This document shows positions 24,406-36,096 of a stretch of DNA of 57,570 nucleotides, one piece after another (the first letter of the stretch is position 1; every line of letters starts with the position of its first letter). The stretch is taken from the NCBI GenBank assembly GCA_015680685.1, contig MNCI01023346.1, forward strand, positions 42,816 to 100,385. Reading direction: 5' to 3'. The notes under the pieces are model-generated. The model made no database searches and had not been told where the DNA came from. It saw only the letters and a program-made list of their open reading frames with translations. A program made the position numbers and the translations under genes. This DNA is from Gnetum montanum (Eukaryota; Streptophyta; Gnetopsida; Gnetales; Gnetaceae).

Positions 24406-24934
24406 CTATAGCATCAAGTAGACAATTGAATATAGAAGAAATCATGCCTATCCTAAAAGGGTTTTACCCATGTTGACAGAATAAAGACATAAAAAATAAC
24501 TTAAACTAGTTAGCATTAGTTTAGCTATATTTTATGATATATATCTATTACTTCGCTCAAAGAATTTTGTATGTTTTTCAAATTAAAAAATCTCAATTTG
24601 ATTCACTGAAAATTGATTTTCCAAGGATAAAGTCCAAGTTACAAAGGAGTTAAGACTCTCACAAACAATAATTCCCATGAAATAGTTCATCTCTTATTCC
24701 AACATTATGACGATAATTATTTATTTACCATGGTAAAGTCCAACCAAAAAAATGTGACCAAGAGATTCCCCTCACCATTACAATGATAAAATATTTTACT
24801 GTGAGAGAGGACTTTCTTGGATGGAGTTGATAATTGGCCTCTTGTCCAAAATTATTTATTCTCTCTCCAATACCTAAGAAATCAATTGGAACTATTGAAT
24901 TTTAAATTTAGTAGTAGTATGATTTAAAACATCT
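23661..24934. other. Gene-less stretch
   Basis: No coding or RNA feature was recognised besides the TA microsatellite at 24374-24404. Confidence 0.5.
24374..24404. repeat. (TA)n microsatellite
   Basis: About 15 perfect TA units. Confidence 0.95.
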
Positions 24935-24990
24935 TCATTATCATCATCATCCTAGCCTTGTCCCAACAAAGTAGGTCAACTGGATTTAAA
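24935..24990 (-). mobile_element. LINE 3'-end fragment (antisense)
   Basis: On the - strand: GTTGACCTACTTTGTTGGGA, CAAGGCTAGG and then a (ATG)n tail. This is the best preserved of the antisense LINE tails in the window. Confidence 0.6.
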
Positions 24991-25168
24991 GCATCTTGTA
25001 AAACAAAATTTTTTGAAAAAATAATGAATTTATTATTTCATATGATTCAAAACATTTTTCAAACTAAAAATGCAATCTGAACATAGTGAGTAAAAACATA
25101 AAGTTATTGTTTATTCCAAGGTATATAAAGTGACCAATATGCCACCATATATAAAAGGCAAAAGAAAC

Positions 25169-25305
25169 ATTGATGTGTTAGCCTAGTGGTAAGACACTTA
25201 ATTTGAAATCTTCAAGTCATGGATTCGATTTTGGTGGGTAATGTTAAGTTATATATTTTGGGTATACTTATATTACAATTATTTCAAATTCCAACACCCA
25301 AAAGG
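25169..25305 (+). repeat. SINE family S, complete copy
   Basis: The head has box A (TTAGCCTAGTGGTAAGAC) and box B (GGATTCGATTTTGG), typical of a tRNA-derived SINE. The body and tail (TATATTTTGGGTATACTTAT, ATTACAATTATTTCA, TTCCAACACCC) match the copies at 18297 and 51338. Confidence 0.7.
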
Positions 25306-26271
25306 CAAAAGAAAACTTAGGATGTGTTTGGTTGAGCACATCTATTGGAATGTTGCTTATCATTTATCATATTTAAAAAATTGTTTGCTTTTACATATTT
25401 CTACAAGGATGAATCCATGGATTCTTTCAACCATTTTTATTGTTTTATTAATTTTTTCTAGATTTCCCTTTCAAAAGTAAAATCTAATTCATAAATTTGT
25501 GGACCTAACATCTACCAATCTACACATTGAAAATCTACAAATGCAACCACCCAAACATGCCCTTAAAAATTACTTGCATCATCTCATGCATGTCCAAATA
25601 TGTTATCAATTACTCTAATATAGCACACTCATGATTGTTGGCTCCACTAGAATAAAATGATTTCTGAATTGAAACAAAAAGGCAATGCTAGCTTGACAAT
25701 CAAAAGCTCTAATGCAAGCCTTTCATTGGTCCTTGTCCTAAAACAAGAACATTCCTGGAAGGTAATATTATAGATCCATGATTCATATTTTACTACCTAA
25801 TTGAGACATTGTTCTAATGTTACAGCCAAAAGCTTATATGATTTGTTTTTGCTACCTCATTAGTATTTGGTCCATTGTAGAATCTATCTTTATGTTTCAT
25901 GAAAATGTAATAATATCTATCTTTGGACATAATAAAGCTTCAACTTCATATTTTACTGTTGAATTTTAAATTTGGGTAATTTTACTTGAAAAAGAACCTA
26001 CATTGCAAAGCAACTACTGGAATTTTGGGTACAACCCATTCCACTAAACATTAAGGAGAAAAAAGCTACATTTTGAATCACAAAGCTAATTTAACTAGAC
26101 TTCTAAAATTATATTATAATGGGCTCATTATTATCAAGCTACCCTTCCAAGTAGATGTTTCTAAACTAGTTCATAATGCTAAAATTCAACATTATGTACA
26201 AAAGCTTTCTGTAATTTAAAAGTGTGCTTGATTTTATGTACCTTTAATTTACATTAGAAAGTTTGCCAGGT
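25306..26271. other. Gene-less stretch left of the gypsy element
   Basis: No coding or RNA feature was recognised. The frame 25241-25480 is probably chance and begins inside the SINE. Confidence 0.5.
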
Positions 26272-28088
26272 TGAAACACCACTAATTTCAGGCTCCCGCA
26301 ATTCAATGACAAATTTATCTAAGTGTCAAAACTTGGGCAAAATTTTTCTAAGTCTGGTGTTATGTTGTGCAGCGTAGACAGCGTAGCACACTGAGAGTCC
26401 TCTGTTTCCAAATTTTTCTAAGTCTGCCTGCTATGCTCCCCAACGCAGTCAGTGTAGCACATGTTTCCAAGGCCAGTTTGCATAAATGTCAAGCTAGAAG
26501 TGATCAAGGGTCGCTTGGGATTGATTAAACAGTTTGGCAAATTTTCTATCTTCTGGGTTGTCAAGCTTGCTATGCTCTTTAGCTTGACTAGTTTGACACA
26601 TGTTCTAGTTGCCAGTCCACCCAAGTACCAAGCTAAGAGTTGTCAAAAGTGCTCAGGATGGAAAAAATAGTTTGGCAAATTTTCTATCTTTTGAGCATGT
26701 TACACTCTACTACGCTACACAGCATAGCCAGCATGACAAGTTTTAGGGCCAAATTTTTCTAAGTGTTGGACAAGAAATCTGTCAAGCTATCTAGACATGG
26801 AAGATGCATTTGGCAATTTTCTAACTTCCAAGGTTACTTGTCCTACTACACCCCAAAGTGTGGTCAATGTGCAATGAAGAAACATTGCAAATTTTGGTAA
26901 AATTCATCAATATGTTGGTGCTACACTCTGCTATGTTGAGCAACGTAGATAGCGTGACAAGCCAAAGTGTTCACGCTACGCTCCATTACGTTGTGCAGTG
27001 TAGACAACGTGACACTTGGGAAATGCTTCTGAATGCCTCCAAAAGCTCCCAGAACTCAGCATTGACCTTCGTTTCAGCTTTGACATCCTTCTAGTGGCCA
27101 AGATCATCAGTTTTCTTTGTTTTTGCAACCCCTATTCATTCCCAAAATTGTTCCTATGCTTGACCCTACTCGAAAGAGGGGGAAGACATAGTCCCGAAGC
27201 GTAGGCTCCAAGTTGCATTTGTTTTGGCATTTTTTGTAGGTACATGGTAGTCCCTCAAACTCTACCACATGTAGTTCAAGCAATGTGGTCACAGGTTGGC
27301 AGATTCTCAATTCTTGTTCCTGTCCTGCAAAGCATTACACTTTGAGTGTAACACTCAGAACTTGACATTTTGAGCATAACATGCTAGCGTGACTTGTTCA
27401 TACCCATGCTACATGGGACTCAAGCCACGTGGCATCCAATCCACATCTCACGTCAACCCTAGCCCTATGAATGCCTCGATAATCAGCATCTTAGGGGTGG
27501 ATAGGCAAATCATTATAAGCACTAAGCATCAGAGCACTTTTAGCATCTTCATCACTCTCACACTCGAGTATCTGAGCTTGACACCTAGCTAAGCACCATT
27601 ACCTAGTCTCTCTAGCACTCACACAGCATGACAACTGCAAGCCTGACAGGTCCAGCCTCCTTTACTAGCATCGCGTCCGCAATGTCCTAGAGACTGTGAC
27701 CACACTACCATGCTACCTGTTGTGCCTATCTGATACTGCATACCAATTTCATACACTGATTAATCAAGAGTCATGTCCCTCAGTCTTGGGGTGGTGCATT
27801 TCTTTACCTAAACTTTCATTTCATTCTCCTTTAGCATTTTGTTTCAAATGTTAGCATAATTTCCTGCATTTCCTACTGCTAACACGTATTTTTGCTTATT
27901 CGCGATACTATTTTCGAGCTTTTGCAAACAATTATTGTTACATCACGTAAGTCCCTATCTAATCAACTAGACTGTTCAAGGCATCCCATCTCCATTTTCT
28001 CCAGCACAGCCCTCCCACAGACTCGGGGTTAGGCTGTATGCTTGACAACCTCTCAATGTTCCAGCCACTAACATTTTTGGACATCACA
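26272..28088 (+). repeat. 5' LTR of the gypsy element
   Basis: It is 1817 bases, colinear with 42338-44159. It contains a recurring word CAAATTTTTCTAAGT and recurring GCGTAGACAGCGTAGCAC-type modules. Open frames inside (for example 26461-26670 and 27016-27204) are shadows of repeat DNA. Confidence 0.92.
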
Positions 28089-28093
28089 GTTTT

Positions 28094-28110
28094 TAGCGCT
28101 AGAAGGAGGG
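28094..28110 (+). promoter_or_regulatory. Candidate primer-binding site
   Basis: TAGCGCTAGAAGGAGGG lies 6 bases after the 5' LTR end. Plant gypsy primer sites commonly begin TGGCGC, and this would be such a site after one change. The matching tRNA was not determined. Confidence 0.4.
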
Positions 28111-28712
28111 CTTCCCTGTTCCTTCTGTGTGCCATGGGTAGTCCCACGTGCTTTTTGTATCCCCCATTACTAGCAGCAAGCTAGTGTAGATGTAACACCC
28201 CTGTGGACCTACCACAACAGTAGCTGGATCATAGGCCAACACAAGAATTACCTACATTCAGGTTGGTGTAGACTAGTCCCAGTTGATGGTTCCCCTGGAA
28301 CCCTGTAGGATGGAAAGCCCAAACTATCTACTGCGTCAAGCTCTAAGTGTTCTATAGAGCGTGACACCTTGTGAGCGTAATAGTCACTTAGAGCGTGATA
28401 AGCATAACAACAAAGATAACCATTTTTTTAGTATTTCCAGACTTGGCCATTTTTGGCATGTTTTCTTTCGAATTTTCAAACTTAGCTGTTTTATCTCAGA
28501 TATTCTATACTTACGCGAAAATGAACTCAGTTAACACCTCAACTACCACCTTGAGCTTGGAGGTAGCTCATCCCATGCAACATGTGGTGGACATCAAGTA
28601 ACCCCTTAGCGTAGTGTAGCCACAACAACAGTCTCTCAGACAACGACACCAATCCCATGAACACACAGTACTTGATGATGAACGATACAAATTTTTATGT
28701 GCAAAGGTTCAA

Positions 28713-31378
28713 GTGGGCCTACCATTGGATCGTGAGAAAATAGATGAAAAGCATAGTTTCAAAATTATTCATCGAAATGGGAGGGAGTTCCTTCCTACCC
28801 TTGGCATGGTCATACCACTCATCGAATCTTTCAAATGGATTTTGGATCAACATATCCGGATGTGTGGGCTAAAAGAGCAAGACTCAACGTCCAACTATGA
28901 TGAACCCCCGCAAGATGGGCAGGAGCAATTCAAGTCCTGTTCTAACATTGGCGTCCCACCTTATGTCCTAGCCTTGCAATCTGCCTCTGTATTCCTGTCG
29001 CACTAGTCACAATATTCTGCCTCCTTTAAGATAGTCATGATGCTTTCGTAGCCTAAAACTATGCCATTGGTAGCTAGCCACCCAGTCCTATCTACGCAAC
29101 AAAGCACATGGCCTTCTACCCTTACTCCTTTTGTCATTTCCTCACAGTCTATTCAACCTTTGCAGCCAGCATCTGTGACACCAACGTTGCCATATGTGCA
29201 CACCATGCCCATATCACAACCACAAACGAGTCACATTCTTATCATTCCAATCATATCAATCCCACCACCAACAACAGCTCCAACATCAATTGTGTGATGG
29301 ACACCAACCTCTTTTCCTACTATTCAATTATCCCAGATGCCACTGTACATGTAGCCGCAAATGTACCAAGCATCACATGTGGCACAACCAACTACGGGGT
29401 TGTGGGCCGCTCTGACAGCACCAGCAACAGTAGTCGCTCTGACAACCCCACCAACAGTATAGCCAATGCAACCCTCTGCAACATCCCCGAGTTTGGACCA
29501 AGTGTTCCAACTTATCCAAACCCTCACCGAGGAAGTCAGATGGCTTAAAGTAGCCAACTCAGAGACAATCCATGTAATGGACTTCTATCAGGATGATCCT
29601 ATTAGTCCTATCGTTCCTCTACTCACACTGCCTCCTAGGGTTCAACTTTCCCAATTCATGAAATACAACAGTGAGGGTAACCCAAACACCCACTTAGTCA
29701 CTTTTCATTCTGAGTTCTTATTATTGCAAGCGTGGCCACATGTGGTTATCTATGTCTTTGCCATGTCTTTGACTAGCAAAGCTTTAGATTGGTATCAAGC
29801 GCTTCCTCAAGTTTTCATTTCAACTCTAGAAGAGTTGTTAAGCCAGTTCGTAACCCGCTTCAAATACAACTTGTAGGTGGAGGCCATGCTAGATTAGCCC
29901 ATGAACATTAAGCAAGAAGCATTAGAGCCAGTGCAAAAATTTATACAATGATGGAGTGCCTCTCTAAATGAGATTCATGAGCCCATTGCCGAAACCTACT
30001 TGCTCGTCATTTTTAAAGGTGTAGTGAATGATTTCATTAAATCGAAGCTATACTATTTAGCCTCACGCTCCCTTAGCTAAGCTTTCGCTCAAACAAAGAG
30101 CATATAGGATGCAGCAGAGGCTAACAAGGACCCAACTTACATAGCCTACAAGAATGCACATGCAAAGAGAGACAAGGGAAAGGGAAAAGCTATGATAACC
30201 ACTATGGCGGCTGTGACTAATGAAGCCAAGCCCAACAATAACAAGCAGATGGCTAAGCCACCTAAGGCCCTAGCCAACACCAACAAAACATCAGGCTCTA
30301 GTAATGTAGGAACCAACCAACCCATGTCGTCAATGTTCACGAGGCAAGCTCCACCAAGGCCAAACTTTGAGCACAAGGATCGCTCAAAATATATCTCTTT
30401 GTTGACCAAGCCATTAGAACTTTTAGATCAACTACTTAGTGCTAGGCACGTTCAACACAAACAAATGTTAGAGGATGCTCGCAAACATCACGAGAGGTAT
30501 TGTGAGCTCCTCTGAGACCCCTCAGCAGCTATGCCAAATGAGCCTCTGGTACCCAAAAATTTTAGGTTGGACCGATTTTGCAACTACCATCAGTTGCATG
30601 GTCATGACATAGATTATTGCCTAGCATTGAAGGATGATATCTAGTGCATGATCAATCAAGGCAAGCTGGTCCTTGATGAAAGTAATCCTATTTAGCTAGA
30701 GAACTAGTCTATGAACATTTATAAGAATCTGTTAAGCTTTAGTGAAGCAAGATACATCATTAATGCTATTAGTGTTGATGATGATGAAAAACCAATACAT
30801 GAGTCGTTTGTGGCCTGTGTGCCCTCCAATGACGCTGAAACCTTAGTGTCAACTGGGCCACAAGCCCCCTTTGTCATCAAGGCACCACCTTGGACTTCCA
30901 TGACACCTTTCGTGGTTAGAGCCCTGCAGCACATTGCAATAATGACCCAAGCACCTTTTGTCATAAGGGTGTCAACACGTATGAACTCCCCATCTGCCTA
31001 GAGTCTGATGGTTGGGACTATATCGCAACCTTCCTGCCCAAAGAAGTGTGATGAGCGTCTAGCTAACAAGATAGCTAGGGAACGTGCTGAACTAGGTCCT
31101 CCTAAGCCTACCCCCTATCAGTAGCTCCCATGGTCCCATTGTCCAAAGCTACCAACATAGACATGCACGCGCAACAAGCAACCACCAAGGCTCAAAAGCC
31201 CACTGCCTAATCAAAATCCAAGTCTCCTCCTCCTCAGGAAATTTCTCTCTTAGGCTGTGTAGAGGAAATAAAGACCACCAAAAAATTGGACAATGGACAA
31301 GATTTTCTAGATGCACTCGCACAGGTCAAGTAGGCTCTAAAACAAAAGAATACAACTCTGAGCCTATACAATTTAATT
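28713..31378 (+). pseudogene. gag region of the gypsy element
   Basis: Broken frames follow one another: 28713-29006 (possible leader ORF), a Pro/Thr/Ser/Gln-rich part (29061-29548), the capsid-like part 29466-29876 (EEVRWLK, then ALDWYQALP and LLSQFVTRFKYNL, a retrotransposon gag signature), then the same frame with several stops to about 30515. A Cys-His knuckle near 30570-30640 (CNYHQLHGHDIDYC) is of the kind found in Tat/Athila gag. The protein packages the element RNA. At least five in-frame stops show it is dead. Confidence 0.7.
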
Positions 31379-32173
31379 ATGACTTCCCCTGCGCATTATG
31401 AGGCATCCATTCCTGTTAAGAAAGACATGCTAGTAGAGGAAAAGGCTATTCATGTCATAATGTTTTCACTTATGACCAAAGAACCAAGGCCAACACTTTT
31501 GACTTTTCATGATGAAGCCATCAAAGCTGACCTTGAGAAGGGTCAAGTAACTACTACATCCATGTTCATAACAATTCGCGCGAATCAGTACAAGATTCGT
31601 AGAGTGCACATCAATGATGGGGCAACAACCAACATTATCTTGTTCCTTGTTGTCGATAAACTTGGCCTGGTGGATCAAATCAAGTCAACAATAATGACAT
31701 GCTTAAATTCTTTCAATGGAACACACGTAGTTGTTAAGGAAATAGTCACGATTGATTTTGTGGCTAGGGAGCAATTTCCTAGTAATGCACAGTTCATCGT
31801 GGTTGAGGAGATGCTCAGATTCAGCTTAATTCTAGGAAGATCTTGGTTAGCCCAATTACGAGTTGTCTCTTCACCAATCCACCAAGAGATCCACTTACCT
31901 TATGAGGGTGGAGAAGTGATCTTTGGTGACAACATAGCCCCTCAGGCCATCAACAATGTAGACACTGAGCAAGGGTCAAAGGTGGAAAACTTTGAAGACA
32001 TACCACCTGTTTGCAATGAAAATCAATGTTGTTTGGTGGATGAACCAAGCAAAATGAACAATCCCCACAAGGAAACTCTATGGGTAGAATTACCTTTTTC
32101 GAAGGTAGATGATGGCCTAGGAGAATATCGCCTTGTGTCTTTTAGGCCTTACGCATCACCTAACCCACATTGA
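31379..32173 (+). pseudogene. Retropepsin-like protease region of the gypsy element
   Basis: This frame of 264 codons holds the fold signature: a segment ending INDGATTNI, where an active enzyme has an Asp-Ser/Thr/Gly-Gly-Ala core, and later LILGRSWL, the second conserved block. The expected catalytic aspartate is replaced by Asn (AAT). The enzyme would cut the polyprotein. The frame ends at 32173, tail to tail with the antisense gene whose last exon ends at 32358. Confidence 0.75.
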
Positions 32174-32357
32174 GTTAGGAAACATCTACACGATTAGGGC
32201 ATGTCCCTAACTCACTTGTTTCTTTAACTTGTCTTTAGCCCTTTTTGGTCTCTATAGTTTCAGTTTGCGATATGATTACTTCTTGCATCAGTTATGCTTT
32301 TGTTTAGCTAAAAAAAAAAGCATCAGTTATGATTACTTCTTGCATCAGTTACTTCTT

Positions 32358-32640
32358 CTAGTCTTGGTTCTTTTGAGCCAAGAGATCCATCTGCAAACAT
32401 TGTTCAATCACCTTGTGTGTAGCCTCATTTTTGCCCCTAACAGCTGACCAATATCTAGCGTAGTCGATCATAGTTGTACGCCAGCTACCGTTTGATTTAT
32501 CGCGGGCCATCAAAAAGTTATACTGCGATTGCAAGTCTTCTAGTTGAGCTACCTGGCTTGCCTTCTGTTCTTCGAGTCTTTGCACTTGTTTTCAAAGGTC
32601 TTCGTTCATGTGCCTACACTCCCATAGTGATCGTGCCGAG
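32358..32640 (-). pseudogene. Antisense gene last exon: coiled-coil end
   Basis: The frame includes SARSLWECRHMNEDL, a stop, then KQVQRLEEQKASQVAQLEDL and DYARYWSAVRGKNEAT, ending LLAQKNQD and a stop at 32358-32360. The first half has a heptad pattern. The acceptor site that joins it to exon 6 in phase was not settled. Confidence 0.45.
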
Positions 32641-32845
32641 TGTAGTGTGCATTTATATATGATGAGGTACCTATTCTACCTCAAGAGGGAACTCAAGTAC
32701 AACATCAACTTGGACTACCCTTCACGGGTCCCATTTAAGTCGTGAGGTTGTTACACCAAAGAGGAGAAACATTAGTTGTAAGATAAAGACAAAAGCAAAA
32801 ACAACATAACAACAACAACAACAAATAAAAATAATTCAAATATAC

Positions 32846-33341
32846 CTATCCCAGGATCTATTTGTTTCAAGCGGTCAATCATGTCATCCACTATGCCTTG
32901 CATGAAGGCAAATTTTTCAGGGGTTTCTGCTCATGGTTGTGAGCGGAAAGTGGATGAAGATTCAGGACGCTTAGCGGAGGCATCACCCGCTGTAAGACAA
33001 AAAATGTTAGCATTGTCAAAAGAAAACATAAAAACAAAAAAAAAGTAAAAGGAAGAGGGAGAGAGAAAAGAGAAATAGGAAAAGCATAATAAAAAATGGC
33101 AATGCAAAGCTCCTACCTAGCAAACCCTCAAGGGTGAGAGTGGGGAGATCGCCCATCTGCATGCCTTCAAACAAACGATCAAACTCACCGTCCTCAAATT
33201 GCAACCCCTCCTCTTCAAGTTACCTCAAGATCTTGATGGCGTCTTTGTTTGTTATGTGTCCCTTAGGTTGAAGGACATCTTTTGCTAAGGGCTCCTCTTC
33301 TCCTAAGAATTCCTCTTCTCCAGCAGTAGCCTCCTCCTCGC
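32846..33341 (-). pseudogene. Antisense gene exons 5 and 6: acidic segment
   Basis: Exon 33341-33117 encodes an acidic stretch (EEEATAGEEEFLGEEEPLAK) then FEDGEFDRLFEGMQMGDLPT. Exon 32989-32846 encodes FAFMQGIVDDMIDRLKQIDP. They join in frame (phase 1 both times) with one stop each. The intron before exon 5 contains a GT microsatellite. No family was recognised. Confidence 0.5.
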
Positions 33342-33379
33342 CTATGTTGCATAAACCAGAGTTAGAACCTTACTCTAAA

Positions 33380-33415
33380 AATATATATGTGTATATGTGT
33401 GTGTGTGTGTGTATA
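33380..33415. repeat. (AT/GT)n microsatellite
   Basis: A TATATGTG run becomes a pure GT run. It sits in the intron between exons 4 and 5 of the antisense gene. Confidence 0.9.
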
Positions 33416-33443
33416 AAGTGAATATACTAAATAATGTACTTAC

Positions 33444-34496
33444 CGACAAACTCTAACCATGCATCATTGACTCTGAGATGTAGCTTCTTGCTCCTTTCTT
33501 CAATTTCACGCATGGGCACCTTCGTGGGGCGAGGCTTCTTGATTTGCAGCTTTGATCTCACTGTCTCAGCGATGAGTCGTGTCCCTCTCACTACATTGCC
33601 TATGTTCATGGGAGGAGCCTCTTTAGCACTATCGTGCATACGATAGGATGGTCCTGCCTGGCTCTTGGTGCTTATAGAAAAGGACTCGCCAATAGCCTCC
33701 ATGGGGTCTTGTGATCATGTTGTGTGGAATAGATGGTGGATCCATGGCTTGGATATTTGGGTGCGATCTTGCATCATCCATATCCCGTTTTCATGGACCA
33801 CTAGAAATTCTACAAACCTACACAAGCATGCTATAAAAAATGCAAAATGTACATGAGAGCATGCCTCAAGGTTGCCACGGAGTTTGATTATTTCGGCTCG
33901 CAAGCCATTAGCAAGGTATTTGGCCCAATTGTATCTTGTCCCTTCCTCCACTATGTTCCTCATAAGCCAAGTCTGCTCTACCTCAACAATATTTTCTTGG
34001 AAAAGCAGCTTGGGAAATGCACGAGTCCAAAAGATAGGATAGAGGTGTTGGGCCATCAACAATTTGACCAGCTTCATGGGAATGCCCTTGCAGCCTTTCT
34101 TGATGCCCAACCACTCTTTAGTGTCTCCTCTATGATTTAGATCCTTGTTCGTCTTTTCACCTATAGGTAAACCTTCAGAGGGGACACCAAAGAGATCTGA
34201 AAAGAGGTCATCTATGATCTCCAAGATCACCCACACGTTGTGAACTTGTGTGCGAAAGCGATCAACACTCTCTAAGAAAGAGTCAACAAGGGCGATCATT
34301 TCTACTATCGAAATGCTAGGGTTCACAGCCAAAAAAAAGTCCATGAGCCTAGCCTGTTGAACATTCTGCGTAATCCTTGCTGAGGCCTTGTGGCATAACC
34401 AACACTGCAAACCGTCAACCTCGCCATACTTGAAAAGAAGGTTAGCCTTAGTGCATCCTGAGACAATCATTGTGACCTCCTTGGACTTGGCTGCAA
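33444..34496 (-). pseudogene. Antisense gene exon 4: transposon-associated or plant-mobile-domain-like segment
   Basis: This is 1053 bases with a single in-frame stop (TGA at 33717-33715). The encoded segment has VWVILEIIDDLFSDLFGVPS followed by EGLPIG, and later NWAKYLANGLRAEI and FAFFIACLCRF. This layout recalls the plant mobile domain and the related putative plant transposon protein domain (a GLP..G turn, then a helix ending in an LC.-type segment). Its end is basic, then acidic. The function in a living copy is unknown. Confidence 0.4.
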
Positions 34497-34947
34497 CTGT
34501 AGTAAACAAAGATAGAATCAACAACGTAATGAAAATGTAAAAATCAAAGATGCATGAAAACAAACAAGTAATACAACTTACTTGGCACAAATGGTGTAGG
34601 GAATCATGACACTTGGACTGAAACTTCTTCCACAGTGGGTATCTGAGATGCCCACTCAACATCCAACCAACCAAGATCCTGGCACTTCACATAGGATTTG
34701 GAGTACTTAGTAGGGTAATTCGCCATGTCCACCCCAATTTACTGTATGATACCAGCATGCATGTTCTTAGTGGATGAGAACACTTGTAGGGTTGTTTGGA
34801 CAAGGGCTCATGTCCCTTTTCTGTCGTGAAGGTCATCTTCATCAATAAAAAATCTAATGATAGGCAAAAGGGCAATAAGCATTCTAAGCCATGAAATAAA
34901 ATAAAACAACAATAAAAAAAAAATTTCATCATTGCAATAGGGCTCAC

Positions 34948-35398
34948 CCTCTAGCGCAATAAACTATTCCAGGTTGGTTTTGGAAGGTCATGCCTACATG
35001 GTGGGCAATAAATACAGTGTTGTATTTTATGATAACATTTGAACTCGAGCATCTCCCAGATCCAAGATAAGGTTCTAAAACCTTTTGGGCGTTGACTCAA
35101 GCTTCCTGCCCCTTCACCTTTAGCAGGTTCATTTGATATGAATTTTAAAATGCCTCAGTTTGCCCCAAGCAACAACGTTTCAACTAGGACACCTGCCACT
35201 TCAGTGAACAAGTGTGACCACATCACCACACTGAAGTGGCGAAGTAGGAATTCCAAGAATGCCTGTGCACCCTCCCGAAACTAGACTGCCTGGTGGCCTA
35301 CGTGTGCATGTGGTGCAGGGACATTGGGCACAGGATCGCTAATACAACACAAGATCCCTAGTAGTTCCACCACCACTAGGGTAGGTTTCAGCATGACC
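34948..35398 (-). pseudogene. Antisense gene exon 2: NIF/FCP1-type phosphatase-like segment
   Basis: This is 150 codons read from 35397 with three stops. The order of motifs resembles plant NLI-interacting-factor phosphatases. A hydrophobic strand LVVVELLGIL sits where the family has a (L/V)LDLDGLL-type catalytic strand. Then come FREGAQAFLEFLLRHFSVVMW and S, like the family's RPG..EFL....FDV.VWSS block, and PKGFRTLSWIWE, like its LVLKDL..(I/L)WE block. The nucleophile aspartates are not retained (E and L at those places), so catalysis is not expected even before the stops. The resemblance was judged by eye. Confidence 0.45.
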
Positions 35399-36000
35399 CT
35401 GCAGTGTTATAGAAATGAAAACATTAGTATTGGAAAAGGGTAATAAAACAGCAAAATTAATAGACAAATGATGCATGAAATAATAAACAAAAAAAAATTT
35501 TGAAAATGTTTTTAACTGTTGGTTATGCTTCCATAGAGCGTAACACTTTTTGAACAAAATTTTCTAAGTGTTTGTCACGCTCCTAGGGAGCATGATGGCT
35601 GTGGAACAACTAGCAAAGAGTGAAAAAATTTTCAGTGTTAGTCACACTCCCAAGGAGCATAACAACTACACAGTTCAACAAAAAAAGTTGCAAAAATTTT
35701 TCAAGGACAGCTATAATTGACTAGCAAAGCACCCAAACCCCACTTGCCCCACCCCCGCTCCCTCCCACCCCGATGTGCTACGCTAAGTAGTACATTTTAA
35801 GCCCCTGTCCTGTCCCACCGCACGGGACACATAGAAAACCATACCCCATCCCACAACGCTTAACACCCGGAAGCCCATGAAAGTGTCGTAGCGCAAGACG
35901 CCATCAAACCCAAAAAAAAAAAAAAAAAGAATACCAAAGATCCATAATGCACACTCCCTTCCTAGCCATGGTAGTAGTAGCCATGGCAACAACCATGGCA

Positions 36001-36096
36001 TAGTGGCTGCGATGACAGCAACAATAGTAGTGGTCCCTACCCATGGCATAGTGGCTGTGGTGATGGCAGCAATAGTAGTGGTCCCTACCCATGGCA
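36001..36096. repeat. 48-bp tandem duplication
   Basis: Two copies (36001-36048 and 36049-36096) of TAGTGGCTG...CCCATGGCA, in the first intron region of the antisense gene. Read on the - strand it would encode repeated GRDHYYCC and SHYAM segments, but no splice support places it in an exon. Confidence 0.85.

Noticed and set aside
26461-27592. Several open frames of 60-80 codons inside the 5' LTR
   Set aside because: They lie wholly in LTR sequence, are not kept open in the 3' LTR copy and resemble no protein.
35783-36092. His/Tyr-rich antisense reading frames as a metal-binding protein
   Set aside because: The pattern comes from a 48-bp tandem duplication and has no splice signals placing it in an exon of the antisense gene.
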